Below, piece after piece: positions 42,962-53,639 of a stretch of 64,000 nucleotides of DNA. Position 1 is the first letter of the stretch. Each line of letters begins with the position of its first letter. The notes beneath the pieces were generated by a model that saw nothing but the letters and a program-made list of their open reading frames with translations, was not told the DNA's origin and did not search any database. The position numbers and the translations under genes were made by a program. Source of the stretch: Branchiostoma floridae. Taxonomy: Eukaryota > Chordata > Leptocardii > Amphioxiformes > Branchiostomatidae. The stretch lies in assembly GCF_000003815.2 (NCBI RefSeq), contig NC_049980.1:1398740-1462739 (forward strand), given 5' to 3'.

Positions 42962-43200
42962 ACGCTAGTTCACCTTTATCCGCGGGGTAACCTATATTCG
43001 TTGTATTCGAAAACATATTCGAAAACAAGTTGTATTCACTTGGGACAAACCAAGTCAACAGACGGTGGTTTAACATTGCAAGTTGTCTTCAAAATGTTGC
43101 GGTCTGAAAGCAGCTTCTGTTGACTTAATATCACTAAATATCCTGTTGTTTTTCTAAGACAATGGATTTAGGCTACCCATGGATAAAGGTGAACTAGCGT
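42962..43200. mobile_element. Foldback MITE, GTTCACCTTTATCC family, copy E
   Basis: ACGCTAGTTCACCTTTATCC and GGATAAAGGTGAACTAGCGT arms, with right flank TA and left flank CA. A short internal duplication, CATATTCGAAAACA next to TATTCGAAAACA, lengthens it to 239 bp. Confidence 0.85.
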
Positions 43201-43202
43201 TA

Positions 43203-43515
43203 GCTTGGAGAGGGACCATTGGGAGGATTGGAGGAGCTTGAACCCTGTCCTTGACATTTGTGCACTCACATTGGATATCTTAGTAAGCAAGCATTGGATA
43301 TCTTAAGCAGTAAAATCCAGCCATTTGGGTCACTCTTTAATGTGATCATCAGGAGTACTCAGTTGCCAATTGGGGCAGAAAATGTAAGTACATGGAGACC
43401 CCATCAGTAGGGCGAAGCACACACCGGAGAGTATCCACACTTTACTGGAAAGGTCAACAGTTCTATTTGCCAACGTGGCAGAGGATGGATACAGGGATGG
43501 GGACAACTTCTCAGA
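43203..43515. other. Unannotated sequence
   Basis: TTGGATATCTTA occurs twice, 25 bp apart, near 43270. No gene is seen. Confidence 0.4.
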
Positions 43516-43516
43516 T

Positions 43517-43590
43517 ACTGTAAACTCATTTACAGTTTGCGTGGTTTTCACTTCATGATAGGAGTGAAAAGAGGAGTTTTTGCTGTGTAA
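43517..43590. repeat. Short dispersed repeat, CTGTAAACTCATTTACAG type
   Basis: Probable relative of 17784-17862; see that entry. It lies only about 35 bp from palindrome P4. Confidence 0.5.
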
Positions 43591-43704
43591 TACAAATGTT
43601 ACCATTCTGTACCATACATGTATACTGTAAAATGCATTTTAGTTCGTGGAGATTTAATTTTGCGGTAGCAGGAAAATGGACTTTTTGCAGTGGTTTTAAT
43701 TTTG

Positions 43705-43929
43705 TCGATGTAGGTTAGACATCCAGGTAATAAGATACGCCAAAAAATAGTTACTCAAGCAACTGGATATGGTTTTGAAACAGACAGTCTGAATTGTCTT
43801 ATAACGTTTCCTATTGGACGACTGAAATTGTCTTCATTCATAGTTAGAGTATAAAAGACCTGTTTCTTCCAGATCACTTCAGTGTCACTGACGAAGGATA
43901 GTGGATTCTATCCAAAGCGTCTGACCGTG
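43705..43929 (+). mobile_element. Truncated Penelope-like insertion with hammerhead-like end
   Basis: 225 bp flanked by the exact 11-bp duplication TTTTAATTTTG (43694-43704 and 43930-43940). It starts TCGATGTAGGTTAGACATCC, contains ACTCAAGCAACTGGATAT, and ends in CTGACGA-stem-AAAGCGTCTGACC. Terminal hammerhead motifs are known in Penelope-like elements, and the ending is of that style. There is no reverse transcriptase or GIY-YIG coding; only a terminal piece is present. The class is inferred from the ends. Confidence 0.65.
43888..43921 (+). ncRNA. Hammerhead-ribozyme-like core, probably inactive
   Basis: CTGACGA (43888-43894) fits the conserved CUGANGA strand. GGATAG (43896-43901) pairs with CTATCC (43908-43913) as stem II, loop TGGATT. 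AAAGCGTC follows where GAAAC is expected. The G of the GAAA strand, which takes part in catalysis, is missing, so self-cleavage is unlikely in this copy. Stems I and III are not clear. Confidence 0.45.
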
Positions 43930-44070
43930 TTTTAATTTTGCACTAGCACCATGCACTGTAGTCTCTCACTGTTATGGAAAAATATTCGCAGTGGTTTTAA
44001 AATTCGCTGTGAAGTGGCCACTGCGAAAACCGTGAACATAAAACCACAGCAGAAGTTTCTGCATTCACAG

Positions 44071-46271
44071 TATTGTAAGGATCCATCCACAGGTTCTCAA
44101 ATTATGTTGTCCTCACTCACAACACACACACACATGCATGAACAGGCACACACACAAGCAATGTTGGCACCGAAAACAAAAAATCTTTTTGGCAAAGGTC
44201 TTTGACTCACCTTTAAACCAACTTATCAATAACAACTTGAAGGTTGTTACACCACGGGCAGTTTATCAGCTATTGAACAACTACATACATATACATCAAC
44301 ATGTAGATGTCAGCTTAACTTAAAGTTACCACATTTACTTTTGTCCTGTACACTAATTTTATTACCTGGCATCTTCATAAAGGGGACACGGACTACTTGG
44401 CATTTTCTCCCAAACTTGCAGTGGAGGCTTAACTAAAGTATTATTGCAACAGAATGTCATGTGTCATGAAGTTATAGTGGCGGATGCATTATACATGCAA
44501 TTAATGTGTAAACTCAGACTGGAGAGGCACCACAGTAGTGTGTGTGGGAATGTCAGGTGGCATTTATTGTACATAAAGATCCCTCTGTGAAATGTCACAT
44601 GTCAGCTGAATATGTAGAACAACTAACAATCACTGTTACCTCAGAGTCTGTAATCATGTAACAGGTCAGTAAGTTATATAAAAGCTTGAATGTGAACTTT
44701 GGTGAATTTCACATTTAGGCTAGAGCAAACTGTTAAGTAGCTTTTTCTGATACATAGCTGGTAGCATAGTGTCAATCTGTAATGTTTATAACTTAAGGCC
44801 AACCCAGCTCGCTGTCTATTAAGGCACTAGGATTTCTACTATGTGACTATAAGGAGTATCATCAACTAAAAACCACGCACTGTGAACACTCGATTCTCTC
44901 CTTAACTTGAAATTCAAATCCCGGCAAACATATTTGCAGTCAAAGTATTCCAAAGCACAATGGTAAGTAGACTGAGGTGCATAACATCTACATTCATTAT
45001 TTCACTATGTAAGGATTGTCAATTTACAATGAAAATTTACAACTTTCAGTTTTCTTGTTATATTGTTTTGTTGTGGGAAGAAGGGCAAGGTTTAAAGTAT
45101 GTAACATTCCCAAAATCTTCAGCCATATGGTGGGTCCTATTGAGTAAAATTTATACATTGTACATTTTGTATGATATCTATAAACCTAACTCAGCCCCAT
45201 TACAATGTTATCTGATGTTACTTGCTTTTAGCATCACACATGTACTACATTTTGTAAGTGCACACAGCTTTCAATTTCTGGAAACACACAGTACAAATGA
45301 GCCCTCACTTCAGCCCCCATTGCGTTCAAGTTCTCCCTTTCTTTCTGCTCACAGATTTAGGCCAGAGGAAGTAAACTTTCTGGTGAATCCTCTGCAGATT
45401 TCAAATGTAATGCAAAAGGGCAAAACAAAAGAGAATAAGAAATAAGTTGATCCATGCGAGTCTCAACCTAGTTCTCGCGAGAACTACATTGTGTAGGTCA
45501 CTCTGTGAACAAGATAGACTGATAGACATTGAAAATTGTAAGTGCGTGACTGTGTTTACCTTTAAAAATACGTCGATATTTGAAGAAAAATTTGTATTGA
45601 CTAAGTTGGATAGATTTTTGAAATGTTGTAATGTGAATTGAAAGGACAAAGCATCTAACAAGTCTATTATTACAAGTTTACTTTTGTATTCAAGAAGTGC
45701 ACAAATATCGCCAGTGTAGTAGCCTGTTATCACCAAGTTGACAACTACAGTGACTGTCATGGCTACCACATTTAGTGCCACTTTTGCTATGAAACTAGTT
45801 TCCCTTCTACAACAGTCATGGCTATACAAATGTACATGGCTATACCTCATTTGTGTCAGTTCTACAAGTTCAATCAAGACTAAAACACAATATGATTTCC
45901 CAGTTTGGCACTTTCTCATCATGTTCACCATCTCCAGAGAGAAAAAAAGTTTTTCTTCTTTTTTTAAATCAGGCAACAATGTACATGTATGAGAGTGGTG
46001 ATGTCATCCAAAAAATTTACTTCCTGTGGCTTTACGTACATTGTACATTACAGTCTGAGTTGAATGTAAAACAGCCCAAGTCTTGAAAATGGTACACTTG
46101 GCACATTGGCACATTCTGTAGAGCATCAAACAAGTTGGCCATCTGTTATGGTCCATCACCATTACATGCTGTTTAAGAATTAAGAGGATGCTGCATATAG
46201 GATGAAACACAGTCAAGCTTTTGGAGGATTGCAGCCATGCGGGATGTATCTGTCAGAGTCATATCTAATCC
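44071..46271. other. Unannotated stretch
   Basis: Short (CA)n near 44122-44133. Two long frames overlap: 161 codons on plus (44960-45445) and 192 codons on minus (45979-45401). Neither shows a domain or a credible exon structure, so both are left uncalled. The 18-bp palindrome at 45469 is listed separately. Confidence 0.35.
45469..45486. promoter_or_regulatory. Perfect 18-bp palindrome containing TCTCGCGAGA
   Basis: TAGTTCTCGCGAGAACTA reads the same on both strands. In mammals TCTCGCGAGA is a strong promoter motif bound by BANP. Here it stands in AT-rich DNA with no visible promoter, so a regulatory role is only a possibility. Confidence 0.35.
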
Positions 46272-46618
46272 AAGGCAAGGCTCGAAATACCACCTGCATA
46301 TGCAGGTTAGTGCAGGTAAAATTGGAGCTGTGCAGGTATTTCTGATGTCTACCTGCACCTAATAATCATAACCTGCACTGGTCCATGTTCTGGGTTTTAT
46401 ACAATAAATGTCCTATGATGAAGGTGTGTACGGATTGTTGTTAGCTGCATTGATAAAGTATGAAAGAAAAAATAGAAATGAATAGTTCCTGAACAGTTTA
46501 AGTATTATTCATAATTCTGAAGTTCAGAGTGATGCAGGTAAAAAATTTATCTGGTGCAGGTAATCTTCAATGTTACCTGCACCAGTGCAGGTATGAAGAA
46601 AAAAATCTTTCAAGCCCT
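46272..46618. mobile_element. MITE with CTGCACCTGCA-type repeats
   Basis: Left end AAGGCTCGAAATACCACCTG. Right end, read inwards from the other strand, CAGGGCTTGAAAGATTTTTT. Both halves carry several TACCTGCAC/GTGCAGGTA words in inverted array. The GGGCTCGAAA-type end resembles hAT families, but no target duplication is visible. About 347 bp, non-coding. Confidence 0.55.
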
Positions 46619-49600
46619 GCAAGGGTTTATATCCTTGAACGTTCTTGACATTCATGTGCGGAAAGCCATTGGTTTAAGAAAGTGGAAAAGCGGATGACAT
46701 GTGCTTTGTGTAATTGGAATTAAGGTTTAATGATGGAATGGTTTATCCCTCAACGTTCTTGAACCTCACACAAAAGCTAGGGGAATGCCAGAGGAATATA
46801 GATGAGTGTCAGAAGAATTATAAAGTAGGTCTTTGTTAAATTGAGATAAGAATGTCAAACATTAGACATGGTGTTAGGCATTGAACTAGAAGTATCCATC
46901 TAACTGTATGTGAGTAAAAGAAGATACCAGCATGAAATAAATCACAGGTTGTGCAGTACTTAATTGGCTTCCATGCTTAGGTTTATCATCCAGTTGTGGC
47001 CTTTTAGCAGAAAAGCGTACCACAAAGGTCTGTAGATGCATATAGAATGTTGGTGCAAGCTTGCATCGGATCAATCACAAGGGGAGACAGTGATTTCCCT
47101 GGTGCAGAATAAAGTTCAACATCAAGGCTCATTCTACAATGCTCTTGAACTTGGACTTAAGGATGTGAAATGCCAGAGCAGGGTTCAAGATACTTCTGTG
47201 TGGCAGGGTAGATTGTACTTGTATGAGGGTCTGCATGGGACATCCCACAACACTTTTAAGTGCACTTTTAAGCACCTTTAAGCACTGGAACATGGTCATC
47301 CAGAACTGGAACTCCAGTTTTTCCTCAGCACTGGGCGCTAGTACGTGTTGAACTGTCTTTACCACAGGTCTATTCTACCGTTGATTCAACACAGGAATAT
47401 CAGTGGGGGACCTGTCACTTTTGTGTATTTTTGGCAAAATTCCTTAATTCTTGAGTCTATAGGGAATATTAGGGGCCAAGTACAGTCATAACAGTTACTG
47501 TATCTTGGTCAGTTTTTCTTATCGTAAATGCTTTGGTTCATCACCATTGCGCATCTGCGGAATGTTTAATCTTTCGATTTTCTGTCGCTAAAGAAAATTG
47601 AATTTCTTCTCTAGGATAAAATGAAGACAAGAATATTTTCTTCTAGTATTCTGATCTGCTGTTTTTGTTTTTGTTTTCTAAGTTCATTAATGGTACTCCT
47701 GGACCATCAATTACTTCATGCCGTTGGCTAATTTTCACATGAAATTTTGTAAATACAACTCTCACTAACTCCCATGTTCATACTTGAGGGATTTAAGGCA
47801 CCTCCTACTCTTTTAATGCTGACCCTGCAATATGCACAAAAAGATATGAGTGGTACAATATTTCTATGCCTCCAGGCCGTACAGATATAAGTATTAGACT
47901 GAAAGTGGATGTCGTTAAGTGACAACCCACACGGGTTGTAATCCTGCTAGGTTTGTACAAAGTGGTGCACTTCAGTTAAGTGGTGTTTACCTGGCCCTAG
48001 GTGCACTTAGGGTGCCAGAAAAGTGAAAGTTGATGACATGTCAGTCAGGTCTGCCAGGAGTTGGCTGTCATGGGGAACTTTCAAGGAGCACAATCTTTAC
48101 AAGGAGTCTTTAACTCATCCTTAAGAGATGGTAGAAATGCTGAAGGGACTTGGAGAATGACCCACAGTGGTGAGGGCCCTTCACAAACTAGACAAAGTTT
48201 AGTTAGGCCACAGCAAGTAAATTCTGTCCATGACATCGACATGCGCTCAATAATTTTTGCTTGATTTCAGATTTTCAAAAAATAACTTTTTTCTTCTTCG
48301 GAGATGGTCAACATAATGAGAAAATACCAGTTGAAAATGGGAAAATATGTTGTGCACGGTAGCTTTATGATTGTACTTGTAGAGGTGACGCTAGCAAGGT
48401 AGCCATGACTGTGGTTGTTGTAGAAGTGAACTGGTTGGATAGTTGTAAATGTGGCACCATTATGGTAGGTGATACCAGTCTACCACACTAGTGCCACTTC
48501 AGAACATAGGAATGAATGACTGCCAAGTATTTTTACTTAGAAGTGGAGAGCTCAACTTTCACCTCATGTACTTTTACATCTGCAGACATTGTGCTAGTGA
48601 CCTCATCTTTCGTTGCATTAAGAGAGGTTGACTTCTTAAGTACTTCTAATGGACATCAGTGACTTACTGACCTCAAGACATCTTCATTTGGCCACATTAG
48701 CCTCTCAATGTGGAAGAAGTGGCTTGGAGACCTTTCCCAAGTGGTTCCGCTCTACTTAGCCATTACTTCAGATAAAGATACCTATTACTAAGTGGTCCAC
48801 ATCCATGGGGCTGTTTCTCACAGTGAAGAGAAACTATTAGCAGATAGATGCAGAGGTGACCTCTTTTTCAACCTCAGCTGATGCAGAAGAACTTTATTGC
48901 GTGACAATCGTACACTACTGTGTGCAGCCAGAAATGTTAAACAAAATACAGTACAAAATAGATGTAAAGAATAAAACTTAATGTCCTGATTCCTAAAACA
49001 ATAAGGGCCAGAAGTTTTTGATATATTGTTACAATTCAGTGGGGACTATCATGAGTTTTGGTATATTTTTGCAAGAGTTGTGCATGGCCAGTTACATTGT
49101 AGTAACAGTGACATTGCAGTAAGAGCATGGAGAGAGTATGGGTTGTTAAGTTTTGACTTGTGTTAGAAATGTAGAAATTGACGTATGCCTGATTACTGTA
49201 GATTGGTTTCTTGTCCTGATTGTCGGTGAATATACAATAGTGTACCTCTTCAAAATGTAGTGCCTTCAGTCAAATCTCTAGCATTGGCTCTCAGTGGAAA
49301 AATATTTGGGACCATAAAAGGAGTTTGCACATAAGAATATTGGCCAAGACACAATACAATTGATACTGAGTATCCCCAGTTTTAGTATCAGATTCACGTC
49401 TGTGTATCAAAGTTTGTACCCAACGCACCTTGACTTGTTTTCTGGCACCTCTGCTTGCTCCTCCAGTGAACCAAGGTGCTCTTTCCTACCAATGGGGTTA
49501 CTCATACGTACCCAATGACGCAGATGTAGATTACATATATATTTGTATGCAAGTCGTTGTTTTTATCTTGCAAGTCACTGTTTTTATCTCCAAGAAGACT

Positions 49601-49688
49601 GGCTACTGTTATGATAGCTAATAAATGAAATAAAGTCTAATTCTGCCATACATTTAACAACAGCCCACATTTCAGCACCATGGCCTTG
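46619..49688. other. Long unannotated stretch
   Basis: No gene or repeat family is recognised in 3 kb. It includes AAAAGTGAAAGTTGATGACA (about 48019), of the same style as the 32-34 kb array. Frames are below 80 codons. Confidence 0.4.
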
Positions 49689-49690
49689 TA

Positions 49691-49901
49691 ATGCTAGTTA
49701 ACCTTTATCTGAAGGTAACCTATATCCGTTGTTTATAAAAGCAGGGTAATTTGGGATAACATGTAAGTGGCCCATGTTTTTAAACTGCTGTATTTTGAAA
49801 ATATTGCAACTTGAAACCATTGGACTTGATATCCACAAGCAACCTGCTTTTAAAACAACGGATATAGGTTACTCCACGGATAGGACAAGGTGAAGTAGTA
49901 T
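49691..49901. mobile_element. Foldback MITE, GTTCACCTTTATCC family, copy F
   Basis: ATGCTAGTTAACCTTTATC and ACAAGGTGAAGTAGTAT arms flanked by TA (49689-49690, 49902-49903). The second arms AACCTATATCCGTTGTTT and AAACAACGGATATAGGTT are nearly perfect. A few bases (GGAC) were gained at the right outer arm. Confidence 0.8.
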
Positions 49902-49903
49902 TA

Positions 49904-50224
49904 CACAGCATAATGTTTATGCATGTATCCTGTTAGCTTTGTACAACCATCTCTAGGATTACTCATGATAAAGCCCCAGGATACTGGGTAGTCTAATTCT
50001 GAAACATACAGGTGATGTTTCTGACCCAGGAAAGACAAAATGCCTGAAATCTGTATTACCCAATTATTATCTGCAGTGAGGAACCAAAGCATCGTTAAGG
50101 GATTCTGCAAATTCCCACTACAGTGAACAACTTAGCAAGCTGTAGAACTAGTTCATCTGTAATCATGTCGCTGAAGCTCAGAGTTATAAGTTACTCTTTT
50201 GATGACGTATACAAAATGACCTTG
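49904..50224. other. Unannotated sequence
   Basis: Nothing is recognised. Confidence 0.4.
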
Positions 50225-50824
50225 TCAGTGGGAGACAAATTCAAAGCTTGACCTTGAAACAATGATTCTGTCAGCCATTTGTTCTCGGCTGTTATTACAT
50301 CTCCAGATCTTCTGAGTGAGGCAATTTGAAGCCTGGACAGATATTGTTGTGCTACAATCCTTCCCACAGTGGAAGTGGTCCTGATGTGTCTCTGATGGTA
50401 CATTTCTGTAGGATAGGTTATTTAAACTAATGGCTGAGTCTAACTTACAGTACTTCTCATCTTTGTTCAGACATGTTTCTCGTGTTGTGAGAGCTTGGTA
50501 ATGTTTCTCGCGCAATTTGTGCGCCAGCTGCAAAGTAGAGCCATCTGTACGGCTACCTTGACTTTGAACAAAGCCATTACTGCTGATGTTCGGAGCTGGC
50601 TTCGATGTTTTATTCATATTGAAGTGTGGTTTAGTGTGCATTGCTGATACGAACATGCCTATAAACCCAGTCCCACTGACATTAGGCTGGTTAGATGTTG
50701 TAAATCTCCTCAAGTCAAAGTTTTCTGGACATTTCCTGCCCCCCCTCCCCACTCCTGTAATGTAAAAATGTAAAACTGGGATTGTTACATGGAAATGGGC
50801 AGCTTTTCTAGGGACAAACATCAT
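50225..50824 (-). CDS. Possible exon, unknown protein (uncertain)
   Basis: I do not recognise a family. A 199-codon minus-strand frame is the longest in the window outside the LINE. From about codon 40 it reads as a polar, Ser/Thr/Asn-rich chain with a short helical stretch (LAHKLREKHYQAL). No signal peptide, membrane segment or domain is visible. The sequence CATTTTTACATTACAG on the minus strand, ending at about 50755, is a reasonable splice acceptor. An exon beginning there would hold about 175 codons to the TGA at 50225. I see no clear polyadenylation signal within 150 bp. It could equally be a chance frame in non-coding DNA. Confidence 0.22.
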   Translation of the reverse strand: MMFVPRKAAHFHVTIPVLHFYITGVGRGGRKCPENFDLRRFTTSNQPNVSGTGFIGMFVSAMHTKPHFNMNKTSKPAPNISSNGFVQSQGSRTDGSTLQLAHKLREKHYQALTTRETCLNKDEKYCKLDSAISLNNLSYRNVPSETHQDHFHCGKDCSTTISVQASNCLTQKIWRCNNSREQMADRIIVSRSSFEFVSH

Positions 50825-51989
50825 CTAGATTTTTACTTTGTGCTTTTTTTAAAAACATGCATGTACTACTATGCAACCTACTTCCGAGTTCTGACAGTTA
50901 CTGTTGGCTCTTTACAGTTTATATGGTTACAAACTTACATCTCCACAAATTTGTTCTGGAGCTCCCTCACTCAAGTTCAGTCAACTTCTATAATGCAGTT
51001 TACATTGCCAGGAATAACCTTACTCGGTGGGAGAGGAACATTTCCCCTCTGGAAACAAATATGTTTTTGAATGTATCTGTATGAACACAATGCATAAACA
51101 GCAGAACCTTTTCAGTTTGCCATTTTGTACACGCATGTTCCACCACGATTAGAAACGAACATTTTTCTGTCCATTATGCCATATTCACCCCAAGGGATTT
51201 TGCACCGAGGTTCAGTTAACTTGTATGCTGGAGATAGACACCCGGGAATAGCTCTTATGATTCATTCCATTCTGTATGTAATGAAGCCAAATTAGTTGGG
51301 CTGAGATGGTTGGTTAACTCTTGGGACATGTGTTGGTACAACGGATTGCTTGCTGAAGGCAGGGTCATACATGTACATCTCATGTAGGGATATATTTACA
51401 AAGAGACTTTGCCAGCATCTGAAAATCATGGGGAAAACATTTATAATGCTGTGTTTTTGTGATGGATATGTGTCTTTGACAAGATAACTAGAGAATACCA
51501 GGATGGATTGTTATAAATGTGGAAAGGTCTTAAGACCTTTGAAATACTTGGATTATAGACCCCTTAGCAAATTGTTGGCACTGCAGCAGAATGTTCGGTG
51601 TTCTGGACATGTTATGGTCATGGTTAGAGTATTAGATAGCTTTTGAAGGAGAGTGAGGCATGATTTTGCCCCACTAGTTTTTTTTTTTTTTTTTTTCCTT
51701 TTTTTAGGGCCCAATTTTATTTATATAAGAATTTCCTTGTCTTTGTCTCTATTTATCATTGACATTTGATATTTTTTGTTGCTGACAATGCAATGACCCT
51801 ACTGAAAACTGTAGTACACCTCAGGCAAGGAATTCACTGTGCTTTGTGCCTATTTGCCTTTCAGTTGCTACCGTGCCTATTTATCTCTCGGTTGCTACCA
51901 TACATGTAGGTTAGAGCTATTTCATAGTTTAATTTAACACTTTGAAACTTTTCCATCATGGGGACTAATATAGATAGAGGGCTGGTTTG
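50825..51989. other. Unannotated sequence
   Basis: T run at about 51679-51698. No gene is seen. Confidence 0.4.
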
Positions 51990-52139
51990 TAACACTAGTT
52001 CACTTTATCCAGAAATGGTGCATGTATCTAGGGATTTAAGTTGATGGACAGTGGTTTCATATTGCCATATTTTCAAGAAAATTGCAATTTGAACCACTGT
52101 CTGTAGAATGTATATCGGATTCCCTAAAAAACACAATTT

Positions 52140-52524
52140 TTTGCAGGTGCGTAGCACCGGCTTTGAATAGATAGTAGCGGTTTGTTCAATGGTTCATTTG
52201 GTTTGGATGCATGGTCTGGTTTGGATGGACTGTCTTATGTAGCCCTTGTTAAAGCCCTAATTTAAACTCAAATTACGCAGCCGTGTCAGGGTGGCTGAGT
52301 GGTCTAAGATGCTGCATTTAGATCACAGCATTGTTTTGCAGGCGTGGATTTGAACACCACTTAAAACGAATTTTTTGTCCTTTGTTCAGCAAAACCCATG
52401 TAATGTCTTTTGATAGAAAATAGACCAATTTAAGACTTTCATGTTTAACTGTTTCATGCGATTTTGTTTAACGACCAGGCTTTTTAACAAAATACGCACC
52501 GGCCAGCTTTTTTAAAAGCTTTCT
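52140..52524. mobile_element. Insertion inside copy G carrying a tRNA-Leu-like unit
   Basis: The insert has GGTGCGTA near its left end and TACGCACC near its right end as an inverted pair. GCACCGGC also occurs in direct orientation at 52154-52161 and 52496-52503, which may be an 8-bp target duplication. The exact ends are not certain. It could be a SINE within another element. Confidence 0.45.
52285..52368 (+). pseudogene. tRNA-Leu(UAG)-like pseudogene
   Basis: GTCAGGGTGGCTGAGTGG and TCTAAGATGCTGCA form the 5' half with A box. The anticodon loop TTTAGAT gives UAG. A long variable arm follows, then GGCGTGGATTTGAACACCAC (degraded T arm and B box). The 3' acceptor strand is TTAAAACG and does not pair with GTCAGGG, so it is not functional. 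Confidence 0.7.
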
Positions 52525-52585
52525 TGTTTGTAATACGATGGATATAAAGTTAGTTTACCTGGCGGATAATGGTGAACTTGCGCTA

Positions 52586-53259
52586 TATTTGCCTTTTAAC
52601 TCTGTCAATGTTTTATCCCATAAATGAAAGGTGCAAGACTAGTACTGGTGTGATGAATTCTGAACAAAGCAGAAATATGGCTCCAACTGTAGTCATGATA
52701 AATCCTAGCCTTAAACCTAACGCTGAAGGATCTTCCACGGAAGGCAAGTTCTGCTGGGTGATAGAAATATTCTTCTAGAGACTTGCCCCATGGGACAACT
52801 TGAACAAAATTGGGTAATACAGACCGAGTCTTCTGCTAGTAGTTCTTACAACTCATTGACAAGTACAATATACATGTATGGGGGGGTCATTGCACTGAAG
52901 TAAAAGATAGGATATTTGGAACAGAACAAGGAAATTTGTAAAATAATCACAAATAGGACATGTACATTAAAATGTATTTTTGGCCTGTGACATGCTTTGT
53001 AAGATGGATTGCACAGTGAGGGCATTCTTGGGATATTCTTTTATTTGTAGCACAAAACTCAACTGCCTTGTTACCAAAGGACTTTCTAAGATTAAAGGCA
53101 GTTGGTTCTGTCACAGCCTGCTTCAAAATGTTACAACAACAAAAAAACGTACTACACGTGACATACATTTGTACCTACGGCAGAAGTGACTATGCTGTCA
53201 GTAAGACATTTTCTTATGGAGTATGAAAAGAGCAGAAGTATGGCCCCAACCCTTAAGGG
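52586..53259. other. Unannotated sequence
   Basis: Nothing is recognised. Confidence 0.4.
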
Positions 53260-53262
53260 TAA

Positions 53263-53636
53263 GGCCACACCAATTTTATTTGTTGTTTCTCGGATTTCCC
53301 AACCCTATTTTTTCTAATTTGAAAAAAAAAATACGAGACTGTTCAAATTGATGGCCACAGCTCGTGTTGACAAAATGTCACAGCCTCTCCTTTCACAAGT
53401 TAGTTATGGGCCTCAAATGGCAGTAGCTATACATGCCTATTTTGGACTGTACGTTTATAATTTTTCTTCAAACTTTGGACTTTGCTACCAGGGACCCCCT
53501 AAATTGACTTGAATAATCCCCTCGATCTCTGCTACCCCTGACTTTTTGCAAAGTTTTTTAGAATCTTTTTTTGACCGACCGACCCAAATTTTTTCTGAAA
53601 AAAATCCGAGAAGCATCAAATAAAATTGGTGTGGCC
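53263..53636. mobile_element. PIF/Harbinger-type MITE, copy 2
   Basis: GGCCACACCAATTTTATTTG and AATAAAATTGGTGTGGCC ends, flanked by exact TAA (53260-53262, 53637-53639). The subterminal sequence (TTCTCGGATTTCC, CTGAAAAAAATCCGAGAA) matches copy 1. The middle differs from copy 1, suggesting that only the ends are conserved between subfamilies. Confidence 0.85.
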
Positions 53637-53639
53637 TAA

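Larger units (their letters stand above)
43625..44070. mobile_element. CTGTAAATGC palindromic MITE, copy P4, split by an insertion
   Basis: Begins CTGTAAAATGCATTTTAGTTC and ends AGTTTCTGCATTCACAG, flanked by TA on both sides. When 43705-43940 (the insert plus one duplicate) is removed, the two halves join into a sequence colinear with P2: GTGGTTTTAATTTTG then CACTAGCACCATGCACTG, as P2 has GTGGTTTTATTTTCG and ACACCATAGACTGCAG. Confidence 0.85.
51992..52583. mobile_element. Foldback MITE, GTTCACCTTTATCC family, copy G, split
   Basis: The left part, ACACTAGTTCACTTTATCC to about 52138, includes the inner arms (GGACAGTGGTTTCATATTGC and GCAATTTGAACCACTGTC). The right part, about 52525-52583, has ATACGATGGATATAAAG and CGGATAATGGTGAACTTGC. 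TA flanks lie at both ends. About 385 bp of foreign DNA separates the parts. Confidence 0.75.

Noticed and set aside
42633-42968. C-x2-C-x12-C-x2-C pattern suggesting a zinc finger
   Set aside because: The pattern is short and crosses a GTAAGT donor-like site, and the flanking residues match no zinc-finger family.
44960-45445. 161-codon plus-strand frame
   Set aside because: No recognisable motif, and a chance-like mixture of aromatic and polar residues from AT-rich DNA.
45401-45979. 192-codon minus-strand frame
   Set aside because: It overlaps other frames and shows no domain, no good exon borders and mixed composition. Length alone is not enough in 64 kb of AT-rich DNA.
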